This document shows, one piece after another, positions 46,700 through 57,142 of a DNA stretch of 64,000 nucleotides (position 1 is its first letter; the number at the start of each line of letters is the position of its first letter). The notes beneath the pieces are model-generated. The model saw only the letters and a program-made list of their open reading frames with translations, was not told where the DNA came from and searched no databases. This stretch comes from Linyphia triangularis (taxonomy: Eukaryota; Arthropoda; Arachnida; Araneae; Linyphiidae), in assembly GCA_963978545.1 (NCBI GenBank), contig OZ021728.1, positions 992,001 through 1,056,000 on the forward strand, given 5' to 3'. A program made the translations under genes and the position numbers.

Positions 46700-47460
46700 T
46701 GTTGGCGTGGATGGGTTCAAAAGATTTGAAGCCAAAGCAGATCAAAACTTGCAGAAATTTATTCCGATATAACTCTTCGCAGATTCTCTTACAACTCCGA
46801 GCTTCTCGTTCTAGAAGACTCAATACAGCTTTTTACACAACAATAGAGCTCAAATAGCAGTTAAAAAAAACCTTCACAACTGCTACAAATCACCGCAAAA
46901 GGCAATGCAATACAGTTCGCTTTAGAACTACTCTGAATGCTCACTGAGAGGCAGCTAACTCAGTATATCAACTCAGTAATTCCAGTCAACTAACTCCACT
47001 CAGTCAGTAACTCTACTAACTCATGGCCGGTATAGGAAAGTCAATCCTTCGTGAATCTTCTAGAGATAGAAATTTGGAGGACTTTCCAGATCGTAGTCGA
47101 AAAGTCCTATACATGTACATGGGGACCGAAAATGTCACCAAATGGTCGCCAAGTTTGGCAACATTTGTCGATTTCTCGCCAAATTTGGCGACAAAAATTA
47201 GTCGCCAAAACCGTCGCCAACTTGGCTGTATCTCGCCAATTTGGCGAGATTGACATTACCATAATGTTAAATGCCCTGTTTCTTGTAAAACTCGCTTCCC
47301 AGCGTTATCTCTGTAAAACTCGTTATCAAGCATTAAGACACATATTACAGGGAAGCCAAGTAAAGAACTCTTGCACTGCCTTATGCGAAGTGTACATAAA
47401 TTTATCTTTTTACATAATTAATGCAACGAAATATTAACAAATATACAGAAATTCGTAACA
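46700..47460 (-). mobile_element. Solo LTR, family LTR-2
   Basis: Starts TGTTGGCGTGGATGGGTTC and ends ATTCGTAACA, 761 bp, with GTAT duplicated at 46696-46699 and 47461-47464. On the minus strand AATAAA lies at 46758-46763. The cluster of TCGCCAA / TTGGCGA motifs is at 47143-47250. Confidence 0.92.
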
Positions 47461-47464
47461 GTAT

Positions 47465-47962
47465 CAAATTCACTTACTGACTCACTCTGTAAGTTAAATT
47501 CTGATCGATCGCTGTTGAAACTCTATCCTGTTGCCAAATTTGTTTTAATCAGAATAAATAAAAGATATTTAGACGTCAATTCATAAATTCACTATGCCTT
47601 GCGTAGTAACGCTGTAAGTGAAAATATTTTAACCTATCATTATTGAAACCCTTACCAGTTGCTAAAATTATTTTAATCAGAATAAATTAAAGATATTTCG
47701 AAATTTATATATCAATTTACGCTAATTTCAATAAATAAATTTTGAAACATACTTTGCCGCACATTTTGTTGATAGGAATGCTTTTATTATTTAAAATAAG
47801 ATACAAACGCCAAGCACACGCTGACAACTCAATCGGCGCTATGTTAATGAGTAGGAAAATAATCGATTTGATTGATAGAAGTGTCGATTCTGTTTTCAGT
47901 GAAGATCAATTACTGTGTTGAATTCACGCGCAATGTAATTTTTCACTTTGATTGAAACAATT
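47465..47962 (-). repeat. Repeat C, left part of an interrupted copy
   Basis: Collinear with 39780-40255. Its continuation is at 52160-52420, beyond the Ty3/gypsy element. The LTR-2 above inserted at its other edge. Confidence 0.75.
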
Positions 47963-48071
47963 GTTGGTGGTGGTGGTTCTGTTACCATGCCAACGGCTCG
48001 AGCTGGGAACACCGTCGTAAAAAGTAACTTTACGGGTTGTGCTAATTTATATCTGTCTGCATTATGAGTAC
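47963..48071. other. Unexplained 109-bp segment between repeat C and the 5' LTR
   Basis: G+C-richer (TGGTGGTGGTGGTTCTG...) and absent both from the intact repeat C copy and from upstream of the 3' LTR. It could be part of a longer 5' LTR whose partner has been lost. Confidence 0.4.
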
Positions 48072-48202
48072 TGTCAATCGTCACCGTTTGATGTTTAGTT
48101 TTTGATAAATTAAAATAAATTCGTATCTGACTAAAAACCTCTCTGACGTTATTTCTGAGTTATTGTGTATTTCCACGATATTACCTTTTATCCACGTATA
48201 CA
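48072..48202 (+). repeat. 5' LTR of the Ty3/gypsy element
   Basis: Begins TGTCAATCGTCACCG and ends near GTATACA. It matches 52019-52153 with scattered differences and small indels. Confidence 0.8.
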
Positions 48203-48209
48203 CCAAAGC

Positions 48210-48218
48210 TGGTGACCC
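48210..48218 (+). promoter_or_regulatory. Probable primer-binding site
   Basis: TGGTGACCC follows the 5' LTR after seven bases, the TGG-start expected for pairing to a tRNA 3' CCA end. The tRNA cannot be named with confidence. Confidence 0.55.
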
Positions 48219-48479
48219 ACCTTAGTTAATACGGATTTCCAAGATTGATTATGGCAAGTTTTCGAATTGGTTGCTGGACTTAATGTAACAGTTTTTGCAA
48301 TAGCTTCATTTCCAAGTTCAAGTCCAGTTGGTCGTTTGGATAAATACTGAAAACTGTCATGTTTTAAAGAACTCTGCTTCTATTTGACGTTTCCGACTGA
48401 TACCTGGAAAAACGGTGAGTTTCTTTAGACGTAAGCTTCGCGGACTGTGCATGCGATTTGTATCAACTTGTATTAGTTT

Positions 48480-48895
48480 ATTTTATTATGGAACCACCGG
48501 AAGAGCGCTCTTATATGGAAATTCGATATAGTTGCCAAGTTGAGTCTGGTTTGAACTACAAAATATCATTGTCTCCTCCTTGGACGCCGAGATACTGATA
48601 AGCTTCAGTGTTATCTAACAATTCGCGCAATCTAAAAATGTTAAATTGAGAGCTCTATTGCGGGATATGCATTTGGGAGGCAGCTTTTACGTGAAATGCA
48701 AAGCTTGGGCAAGTTTCCGATGAAGTTTTGCGAACACTATTTTTACAGCCAAATAATGTACAACAGATACTGTCCATTAGTAAACACAGTACGGCTGATT
48801 TGGGTCTTATCACGGACAAAATTTGTCAAGTTTCAAATGTTTCGACCCACATTTCTGAAATTAAAAACCCGATTTCAAGTTCAGAGTTTCAGTAA
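48480..48895 (+). pseudogene. Ty3/gypsy gag (capsid) remnant
   Basis: Pieces in shifting frames read EPPEERSYMEIRY, then EVLRTLFLQPNN and LGLITDKICQVS. This order (a PP..Y motif, then V-L-R-x-L-x-L-Q, then A-D-K-I) is that of gypsy capsid regions as I know them. Stops and shifts separate the pieces. The N-terminal part upstream is not recognisable. Confidence 0.6.
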
Positions 48896-49137
48896 CTAAA
48901 GAAACAAATAAAAACCGAATAATCTTGCAAAAACTCTCTGCGAGTACGCTATAAACAAAATTAAAGGTCACGTTCCCGAACAAGGTCGGAATCTGTTTCA
49001 AGTTGGTATCATTTTTAAATTTGGGGTCTAAGTGTGTGTGTAGTTTTGCTTTTGCAAAAAACTAAATGACACATCTGTTTTTACGACGGCAGATGAGTGA
49101 CCTGGGTTAGGTCGCCTATTTGTTTTGGACAGGGATA

Positions 49138-49450
49138 GTGGGTGCACATTTCCTGTAGATACAGGAGCAGTTTTGTCGGTCTTTCCAAATAATAGCTATT
49201 CAAAAATAGATCACGAATTTTCTTTGTACGCAGAAAATTGGTCTAAAATTTGATACGTATAGTAGCAAAAGGTTAACTCTTAACCGTGGGTAAAGACGTG
49301 AATTTTCTTGGACATTTATCATTGCTGATGTTGGTCGGCCTATTTTGGGGGCGGATTTTTTGGAAAATTTTGGGTTGATTATAGACATTAAAAATCGTCG
49401 TATTACTGGTAGCCTAACTTCAATTTCGAGGATAGGTGAGGTGATGTCTT
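49138..49450 (+). pseudogene. Ty3/gypsy aspartic protease remnant
   Basis: FPVDTGAVLSVFP carries the retropepsin active-site triad DTGA (49158-49169). Further on, ADVGRPILGADFLENFGLII is the conserved ILG-ADFL block of the protease end. Frameshifts and a stop lie between them. The enzyme would have cut the polyprotein; this copy cannot. Confidence 0.85.
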
Positions 49451-49635
49451 CCCCATCGTTGGGTCTCACGACGATAGCTGGAGATTCTCTTTATTATAAA
49501 ATGTTGTCAGAATTTCCAATAATTATTTACCCGACAGCGCTTAAATGCTACTAAAACACCCCATAATGTTATTCACTGCATTATTACGAAAGGCCCTCCT
49601 GTACATTCTAAAGCGCCAAATTATCTTATGAAAAA

Positions 49636-50400
49636 TTGGATGTGATAAAACGGGAAGTTAAAATTCTCTTAGACCAAGGCATTATAAGGCCATCTAAAAG
49701 ACCTTGGGCTAGTCCAAACCATATGGTCCCTAAAAAGAATGGTGAGATTTTCGTAGTGTTAATGTGGTTACTGTCACAGATCGTTATCCGTTACCTCACA
49801 TACAGGACTTTGTTTATGGATTACAAGGAAAGAAATTTTTCAGTAAAATTGATTTGGTTAAGGCCAACCATCAAATTCCACTTGATCCGGATTCTATGGC
49901 TAAAATAGCAATCATTTGTTCAATTGGACTTTTTTAGTATTCCTTTATGTGTTTCGGATTATCGAACGCTGCTCAAACTTTTCAAAGATTTATGGATGAA
50001 GTTTAAAGGATATAGATTGCAATTGTGCTTATTTTGATGATGTTTTAGTTGCCTCTGAAACTGAAGAGCAACACAAAAAGGACTTAAAAAGGGTTTTCCA
50101 ATGACTTTCTGATTACGGAATAGTTTTAAATGTAGATAAATGTGAGTTTGGAAAATCACAAATACAATTTTTAGGATTTTTGGTTACTGCTGGCGGGATA
50201 GCACCATTGCCTGAAAAAGTAGAAATTTTGAGTAGCTATCCTTTACCTGAGACTATGAAATCACTGTGGAAATGTTTGGCAATGCTGAATTTTTATCATC
50301 GATTTCTAGCTAACACCGCAGAAACACAGGCTCCGCTACACTATTTAGTAAAAGGGAAAAAGAAAAAAGATCGTAGTGTGATACAATAGTCGAAGGTTAC
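49636..50400 (+). pseudogene. Ty3/gypsy reverse transcriptase remnant
   Basis: Begins with EVKILLDQGIIRPSKRPWAS and PNHMVPKKNG, shifts frame, continues with RYPLPHIQDF and GKKFFSKIDLVKA, and carries the catalytic box as AYFDDVLVASE at about 50027-50059 (usual form Y-x-DD). The thumb follows with FLGFLVTAGGI. At least two frameshifts and a stop are visible. Confidence 0.93.
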
Positions 50401-50419
50401 CTTGGAGGCGTTTGAAGCA

Positions 50420-50790
50420 TGCAAGGATTCAATTTCAAAAGCAACTCACCCCATTCCTAATGCAAGTTTGTCATTAATGGTTGATGCGAGTGATACTGCC
50501 GTTGGATCAGTCTCACATGAGGGTGAGATACAACCACTTGCATTTTTTTCACAGAAACTTAAACCGGCTGAAAAAATATATATATAGCGTCTATGACCGT
50601 GAACTACTCGCCATTTATTCTTCTGTTAAGTATTTCCGTCACATGATAGAAAGTAGACAATTTACTATTTTTACTGACCATCGACCTTTTACTTACGCAT
50701 ATACCTGTGGAAACGATAATTCTTCGCCGAGACAGCAACTTCGTTTCGAATTTGTAGCACAATCTTCGCTTTATTGCTGGCGATAAAAAA
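50420..50790 (+). pseudogene. Ty3/gypsy RNase H remnant
   Basis: LMVDASDTAVGSV holds the first catalytic Asp; PLAFFSQKLKPAEK, then YDRELLAIYSSVKYFRHMIE (catalytic Glu) and FTIFTDHRPFTYA (catalytic Asp) follow in order. One frameshift near 50570 divides it. Confidence 0.92.
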
Positions 50791-50989
50791 GTTGTGGTAG
50801 ATGCGTTGTAGCAAATTTCGGAATAGAATTGTTAAGTGATATTTATTACGCTGCTGTGTTGCGAGCACAGTCCGATAATCCGGAGTTACGTTCTTTTCTG
50901 GAATCAGGTAAAATACGCAATTCAAGCCGTTCAACTTTTTAAAAAATGGCAAGAAATGTGATCTCATATGTGACACATCCACAGGGTCG

Positions 50990-52055
50990 GTACGACCTTA
51001 TGTGCCACCAAGTCTTAGACAAGATGTGTTTCATGTATTACATAACTTATCGCACCTTGGAGTTAAAGCAACAGTCAAATTGATTAAAGAACGTTTTGTG
51101 TGGTAAAATCTTGCAAAGATGTTTCTTCCTAGACGAAAACTTGCGTCCAATGTCAACGTTCTAAAGTCCAACGTCACACAAAATCGCCTCTTGGATCGCA
51201 TACATTACCGCAGTGTCGTTTCTGGCATGTAAACGTGGATATCATTGGTCCGTTACCCCCTTCAAAAGGTAGGCGATATTGCCTTACCTGTACGGACCGT
51301 TTTACACGCTTGCCGGAAGCCTTCCAAATGCCTGGCCAAACTGCTGACACAGTTGTATTCACATTCTACACTGAGTGGATTTCCCGTTTTGGTGTCCCGG
51401 AACTGATCTCGACAGACCAGAGACGTCAATTTGAAAGTGAATTGTCCCGTTCTCTGGCCAAGTTCCTGGGTATATAGAAGAACAGAACCACCGCATATAA
51501 TCCAAAGTCTAACGTATTAATTGAACGCAGTCATCTCTAACTCAATAGTACCATCAAGTGCAGTGCAATGGAAAATTGGACGGTGCTTCTACCGTCAATT
51601 CTACATGGTATGCGGGCTTCTTTCAAAGAAGACATCGGTGCCACTGCAGCGGAACTTATATATGGATCGACGCTAAGGTTTCCTGGTGAATTCTTCAGAA
51701 GTTTGATCTTAAACAACCAACCTATCCATCCTGAGTTCCTGCGTCCAGAGTTCTTCGTAATCAAGTGCATGGCTTACGTCCTGTGCCGACATCCAGCCAC
51801 ACAAAGCAAGATATTTTCGTGCATAAAGATTTACCCAATGCTACCCATATGTTCGTTAGCCAGGATCATGTCCGAAAATCTCTGGAGCAACCATATAACG
51901 GACCCTTCAAGGTTCTGGACAGAACTGATAACTTCTTCAAACTAAAAATTAATGATAAAGACGTTGGAATTGACAGATTGAAACCAGCTTTTCTGATGCC
52001 TGACGACATCAGGACTACTGTCAATCGTCACCGTTTGATGTTTAGTTCATGCTAA
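50990..52055 (+). pseudogene. Ty3/gypsy integrase remnant
   Basis: A zinc-binding piece (LSHLGVKATVKLIKERF) is followed by the catalytic core: DIIGPLPPSKGRRY (first Asp, about 51238), ELISTDQRRQFES (second Asp) and, after a shift, LIERSH (Glu, about 51520). GATAAELIYGSTLRFPGEFF and a C-terminal DVGIDRLKPAF end it, running into the 3' LTR. Several stops and shifts. Confidence 0.92.
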
Positions 52056-52153
52056 ATTAAAATAAATTCGTATTTGACTAATAACCTCTCTGACGTTATT
52101 TTGGAGTTATAAGTTAAGTGTATTTCCACGATAATACCTTTTATAAGGGTACA
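52019..52153 (+). repeat. 3' LTR of the Ty3/gypsy element
   Basis: Begins TGTCAATCGTCACCG and ends near GGGTACA, matching the 5' LTR. The integrase frame overlaps its start. Confidence 0.8.
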
Positions 52154-52159
52154 CCAAAA

Positions 52160-52420
52160 ACATACATATTAGATATAATTTTCGCTTACCCACTATTATA
52201 TGAATTATTAATAAATATTTCGTGCACATTAAATTTAAATGTTTTTTACATTTATCATTTTAAAACGTGCACCTTTACAACTTTCTAGTATATATATATA
52301 TATAATTTTATTTAACATTTTAAGTTCTCTCACTTTACGCTTACGTACTTTCATCAAACCACAACAGAGGCGCAACCAAAAAATTTCCGTTTTTAAACTA
52401 ACTTCACTTCTAGAGATTTC
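52160..52420 (-). repeat. Repeat C, right part of the interrupted copy
   Basis: Resumes at ACATACATATTAGATATAAT and continues collinear with 40290-40560. A short TA microsatellite lies at about 52291-52304. Confidence 0.72.
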
Positions 52421-52754
52421 TTTTTAAGAAAGAATTTCTATACAGAACTTTCTCATCCCATATTATCATATGTTATCCATATTTTTGCATATACCAAAAT
52501 ATTTAAACTATTTTTGTAAAGTTTTTACAAAACAAATCAATATAGGACATTTTATACGGATTCCGTGTTATACATGTTTTCTTAATTATAAAGTAAGACT
52601 AAATTTTCCTTGTTTCTTCAAATTCAATTAGAGAAGGAGTTATATTTTTAACCTTCTGAGAGTCCAGGAAATGGGCGAAATTGTACAGTTGTTTTCTCTG
52701 CAATAATTTTTCAATTATATTTCTAATTCAAAATACATTTTTTTTTTTTTTTGT

Positions 52755-52791
<37 letters not shown>

Positions 52792-53110
52792 AAGTGGGTT
52801 TTTAACTATCATCCGGATAAAAATATTTAAAACATATTTTTTTAAATTTCTATTTATAAATTTAAAAATGTTGTGCGGCTGGATAAACTGGAGATCAAAG
52901 GACGTGCTCATGACGTTCGGAGGGAATAAATGGACAATATGAATTTACTCTAGATGTATTAACTTACAAGAGCATGATAATTATGATGATTTACAAATAT
53001 GTTACTTATTCCAATTTCTTGGACCTCATAGCTACTTAAACTGTACAAAACTCATTCTGGGTTACGGTATATTAAAAATGTATTCTTTAAAAAATATTGA
53101 CGATTTCTTA
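52421..53110. other. Unassigned; long T-run
   Basis: A T-run broken by GTTA lies at about 52738-52790. The minus-strand lysine-run frame over it is not a gene. Confidence 0.5.
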
Positions 53111-53120
53111 ATTTTTTTTA

Positions 53121-53126
53121 TTTATT
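53121..53126 (-). terminator. Candidate poly(A) signal for the minus-strand exon
   Basis: AATAAA on the minus strand, 114 bp after the stop codon at 53240, followed by an A-rich then T-rich stretch. Confidence 0.35.
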
Positions 53127-53239
53127 CATAACAAGGCATCTGGATGTTAAGGATTCTAGAGGGGTTCTGATCCCCGCGCGCATGAACCACAAATAACGTC
53201 ACACACTCTCATCCAATAGCCGATCACTTACCAATGACG

Positions 53240-53500
53240 TCATACTTGAAGAGACGTCATAAAAGTACGAGTCACTCGTTCGTGTCTCCCATCCTTGGAT
53301 CTCGAAAAGTACTGGACCCATCGATCGACCAAGACCTTGATTTTCAGTGGCGTGCGTTTGCTTAAGGGAGCCTCGTCGGAAGAGAGAGATGAAGTGGACT
53401 TGATCATTGGGTGCCTTGTTGCTGAGCTATTGTAGATGCGCTTCTCAATCGAAAATCCATTTCCTGGTCCACTGCAAACTAATTCCTCCGCGTCACTTAT
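53240..53500 (-). CDS. Possible last coding exon of an unidentified gene
   Basis: After the acceptor ATTCCCTTTCAG (53501-53503) the minus strand is open for 86 codons and stops at TGA (53242-53240). The frame reads ISDAEELVCSGPGNGFSIEK, then LSSDEAPLSKRTPLKIKVLV, then DRWVQYFSRSKDGRHERVTR. The block is near 50 % G+C in DNA near 30 %, and the other two minus frames stop at once. A donor-like GTCATTG|GTAAGTGA follows the stop by eight bases, so the exon may be spliced again in the 3' UTR. Competing reading: on the plus strand the same block has CCAAT and two TGACGTCA motifs and could be a promoter with a 44-codon frame. The family is not recognised. Upstream exons, expected at higher coordinates, were not found. 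Confidence 0.42.
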   Translation of the reverse strand: MSDAEELVCSGPGNGFSIEKRIYNSSATRHPMIKSTSSLSSDEAPLSKRTPLKIKVLVDRWVQYFSRSKDGRHERVTRTFMTSLQV

Positions 53501-53503
53501 CTG

Positions 53504-53849
53504 AAAGGGAATAATGCATTAATTATCGCCAATTTCGTGATGTTTTTCTTTTTTGAGCGTAATTATTTCCGAAATTACCGCTCAACTCGCCAAGTTAGCT
53601 TTCCGTCGAATTTATTTAACGTTATTGAAAGTGGTGCTATGTTTGAGCCCTAGTTGTTGCCATCTTCGATTACAGGAGGTGTGTTATCTGCAAAGTACTA
53701 AATTCACCGCGGAATTAATGGCTTCTGTAGGAGTGTTATTTAATGGCACTTTTAAATTCGATTGGGGAATAACGAGTAAAAAAAAAGCCACGAGGAATCT
53801 CATTTAAATCTAGTAATATTAATTTGAGCAATCACCACATCGTAAATTG
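53504..53849. other. Unassigned; possible intron
   Basis: If the exon above is real this is its upstream intron. A plus-strand frame at 53553-53807 matches nothing I know. Confidence 0.35.
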
Positions 53850-54345
53850 TACTGGAGTTGGAACCTCGCACAATTTTCAATTACCCTATAATACTGCATA
53901 TATGTTTGCCGTTTTCATTTCCTTAATTAAAAAAGAATGGTAGGTTTCGCGATACTTCTCACATTGGTTTAAAAAAAAATCCATAAAAAATGGCACATTT
54001 GTTTAAAAGTGTTTCGATAAATATTACATTATCTTTTCTTGTAAGTTTTATAGAGGATAAACAGTCGTTGCTCAAGGGAAGAGAACTCTGTGTTAAATAT
54101 ATTCGGTTTTTTTTTGCCTTTATCGCATTTCTACGGGAATTTCGGAGGTGGGGATGTTTCGAGCACCTTAGAAAGCATCCCCACAGCGATTTTGATCAAA
54201 ATCGTTCGAGCTGTTTTTTGGTAATTGCTGAAAAGCATACATTTTTTTTTATGGCTGCCACCTTGGGCGCATGCGCAATTTTGACGAAAACTACACGAAA
54301 CTTAGTACTTTCCAAAAGTTTTAGTGAGTGCTAAGTGGTTCCTTC
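53850..54345 (+). repeat. Repeat D copy 3
   Basis: Shares GTTGCTCAAGGGAAGAGAAC, ATTTTGATCAAAATCGTTC and CAATTTTGACGAAAACTAC with the other repeat D copies. Confidence 0.7.
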
Positions 54346-54621
54346 CTGCGTGTCACGGAAGATATTTTTTCGGAATAATATTTAATGAAGGCAGATGCGC
54401 TAACTAATAACTACCAGATGCGCTAATTAATAACCACCTATTTAATAACTGAACTGACTACAGACGAAAAGTTATATATTTATGAGTATGTCAACACTTT
54501 AATTATGTATTGTAGAGTGGCAACACTCATACACTTCTGAGCATTAGCCCGATGTTGATGATACTGTGTTCAACTTTAATTAATAAAAGCCTCTTATATT
54601 TTTCTGAGATATTAAGTACAT

Positions 54622-56541
54622 TTAAGAAGTCCTAGTGGAGGATGCTCGCTAGTTACATTCTTCCAGCACAGTGAATTTAGAAACTACTTTCTATAAAAAC
54701 TCCTTAACATTGGGTGAGTAGGTACGAAAAAGATCACTTACAGAAATGACATAAATTAAAAACTCGAAAATAGCGGCAAATATATTTTATTTTATATTTG
54801 AAATCCTTAAGTCAATACATATGCAGTGGCTCCACCTGGTTTTATCTTTTGCTATTTTCATTTATAATAAACTAGCTAAATACCAGTGCTTCGCTGCGAA
54901 ATTTTAACATGTGCAATATTTTACCTAGCTGTGGGGCCTCGCGTTGCGGAAATCTGTCATTAGTGTATAGGACCCAGTTTTTGGCGCTTCGCTCGCAGGT
55001 AGATTCATCGCTACGCAAAATCGAGCTCGCTTCGTTCGCTGAATAGTTCATGGACACATAAACACAGGCTTATTTCACTCGTTAAAAGAATTATTGCTAT
55101 GCAAGCAAAAGCTCGCTTCACTCACTAAATTCTAATTGCTACGTAAAGACTTAATATTGGAAACCTCTCCCTTGTCAAGAAAAAAAAATTCCTTGTTAAT
55201 ACAATTATACAACACCCCTTTAAGATTATTTTTACACGTGTTTGTGGAAAGCAAAATTAGAGTCTAAAACTACTTATGTTGAAACTTTCAGAGATCTAGG
55301 CCTATTCGAAGTTGCTTTTTGTGAAAAAATTAATTGAAAAACAAATTAAAATTTTAACGTTCTTTTTGTCAGTCCAATTAGAAGACCAAAACTACTTGTG
55401 TCGAAAATTTCAGAAATGTAGCCCAACTACAAATCGTTTTGTAAAATATTTGTTAATTAATTAAAGAAAAAAAATTAAAAAAAAAAAAAAAATTTAAATT
55501 CTGTTTTTCGAAAATCCAATTAGAAGACCACAACTATTTATGTTGAAAATTTTAGAGCTATAGCCCTATTTGAAATCGTTTTGTAATATATATATTAACT
55601 AATTAAAAAAATTAATTAATAACGAACTAAACAAAAATTTAAAATTTTGTTTTTCAAAAGTCCAATTAGAAGGCCAAATCTACTTATGTTGAAAATTTCA
55701 GAACTGTAGCCCTATTAATAGTCGTTTTGTAAAATGTTTAGTAGTTAATTAAAAAAAAAAAAATTAAAAAAAATAATTAAAAAAGAACAAAACAAAAATT
55801 TTAAATTCCGTTTTTTAAAAGTTCAATTAAAAGGCTAAAACTACTTATGATGAAAATTTCAGAGCTGTAGCCCTATTAGTAATCGTTTTGTAAAATATTT
55901 TTACTAAATAATTAAAAAAATTAATTTAAAAAGAACAAAATAAAAATTTAAAATTCCGTCTTTTAAAAGTTCAATTAAAAGGCTAAAACTACTTATGATG
56001 AAAATTTCAGAGCTGTAGCCCTATTAGTAATCGTTTTGTAAAATATTTTTACTAAATAATTAAAAAAATTAATTTAAAAAGAACAAAATAAAAATTTAAA
56101 ATTCCGTCTTTTAAAAGTTCAATTAAAAGGCTAAAACTACTTATGTTGAAAATTTCGGAGCTCTTTCTAAAATGAGTTGTAAAAATTCTGTAGCCCTATT
56201 AGTAATCATTTTGTAACACATTTATTAATTAATTAAAAAAGAACTAATTGAAATTTTAACATTCTGTTTGTGATGTAAACAATTTGAAGGCCAAAACTAC
56301 TTATGCTGAAAATTCCGAGCTCTACTCCAATTTTAAGTAGGTTTCTATAGATCCACAGACACACAGCTTGTTTTATTATTATGGATAGACATTAAAGGAA
56401 AACCCTTTATGTCATTTCACGAAGTGGTCTTTTTCGTACCTACTCACTAAATTTCAAGATTTTAAAGAAAGTAGTTTGGGAATGGGCTAAAAGACTGTAA
56501 TACAGCGAGTATAAGGAATGATCTTTACTAAGACTTCTTAA
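54622..56541. repeat. Family A foldback element, long copy
   Basis: The left terminal repeat starts TTAAGAAGTCCTAGTGG and the right, inverted, ends AAGACTTCTTAA; ACAT is found on both sides. The interior opens with CTAGCTAAATACCAGTGCTT and closes with GATCCACAGACACACAGCTT..TTATGGATAGACATT. The minus-strand frame at 54872-55057 comes from this interior and is not a gene. Confidence 0.85.
55200..56340 (+). repeat. 148-bp tandem array inside family A
   Basis: Seven or so units share GGCTAAAACTACTTATGATG, AAAATTTCAGAGCTGTAGCC and AATCGTTTTGTAAAATATTT. The spacing is exactly 148 bp between 55841, 55989 and 56137, and those units are almost identical, so they were copied recently. Confidence 0.93.
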
Positions 56542-56984
56542 ACATTACAAATAACATAAGTTAGTACATAATTTTCATAGCATAAAGCACGAAATACAAT
56601 AAACAATTCGAAACAAAATTCCACTAGCCCTTTTCTAGTACCTATAATTTGTTTAATAATGCACCAAAAGTGGTTTCTTCTAAGGAGTTTATATTTGTAC
56701 AAAAATATGTTCAATCGATGTTTACGCAATAATTTTCTTTTCTTTCTTACTGTACAATAGAAAAACATACGTGACATAAAAGAAATTTCATTGAAAGAAT
56801 TTTCACTCGTGCTAATTTTAATTCCATTACATTCTTTATTTCATCATTCATTACATCAAGTTTTAAACTCGCGCTAGGGATAAATCAAATTATTTCGACC
56901 CGTTACTTCCGATCACTTCAACTTTCCATTCGAATTTGAACTTATTCGTTAAACTTTATTCAAAAAATGGTTTCATTATTTTAG
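56542..56984. other. Unassigned AT-rich DNA
   Basis: The minus-strand frame 56538-56777 has no domain I recognise. Nothing else. Confidence 0.35.
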
Positions 56985-57142
56985 TTTGGTTAGCGTGCTA
57001 GCTTCTAGACCGCGAGTCCCGTGTAAGGCATGGGTGTTTGTAAATGTATGTCGGCTTGTCTAATGACGAATGTTTCGGCGCATTATAGCCCTCGTGTTGC
57101 TGACGGCGCCAGATAATCTGAAAAACAACCAACCAATCAACT
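56985..57142 (+). mobile_element. SINE-1 copy, 5' truncated
   Basis: Begins inside the head (TTTGGTTAGCGTGCTAGC), lacks the B-box region, and keeps the 3' domain. A 10-bp duplication ATTATTTTAG lies at 56975-56984 and 57143-57152. Confidence 0.88.

Larger units (their letters stand above)
48072..52153 (+). mobile_element. Ty3/gypsy LTR retrotransposon, decayed
   Basis: Two direct repeats of about 131-135 bp (48072-48202 and 52019-52153) flank remnants of gag, protease, reverse transcriptase, RNase H and integrase in the Ty3/gypsy order (integrase last). Many frameshifts and stops break every domain. No env-like frame. It sits inside a repeat C copy. Target duplications are not evident. Confidence 0.92.
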
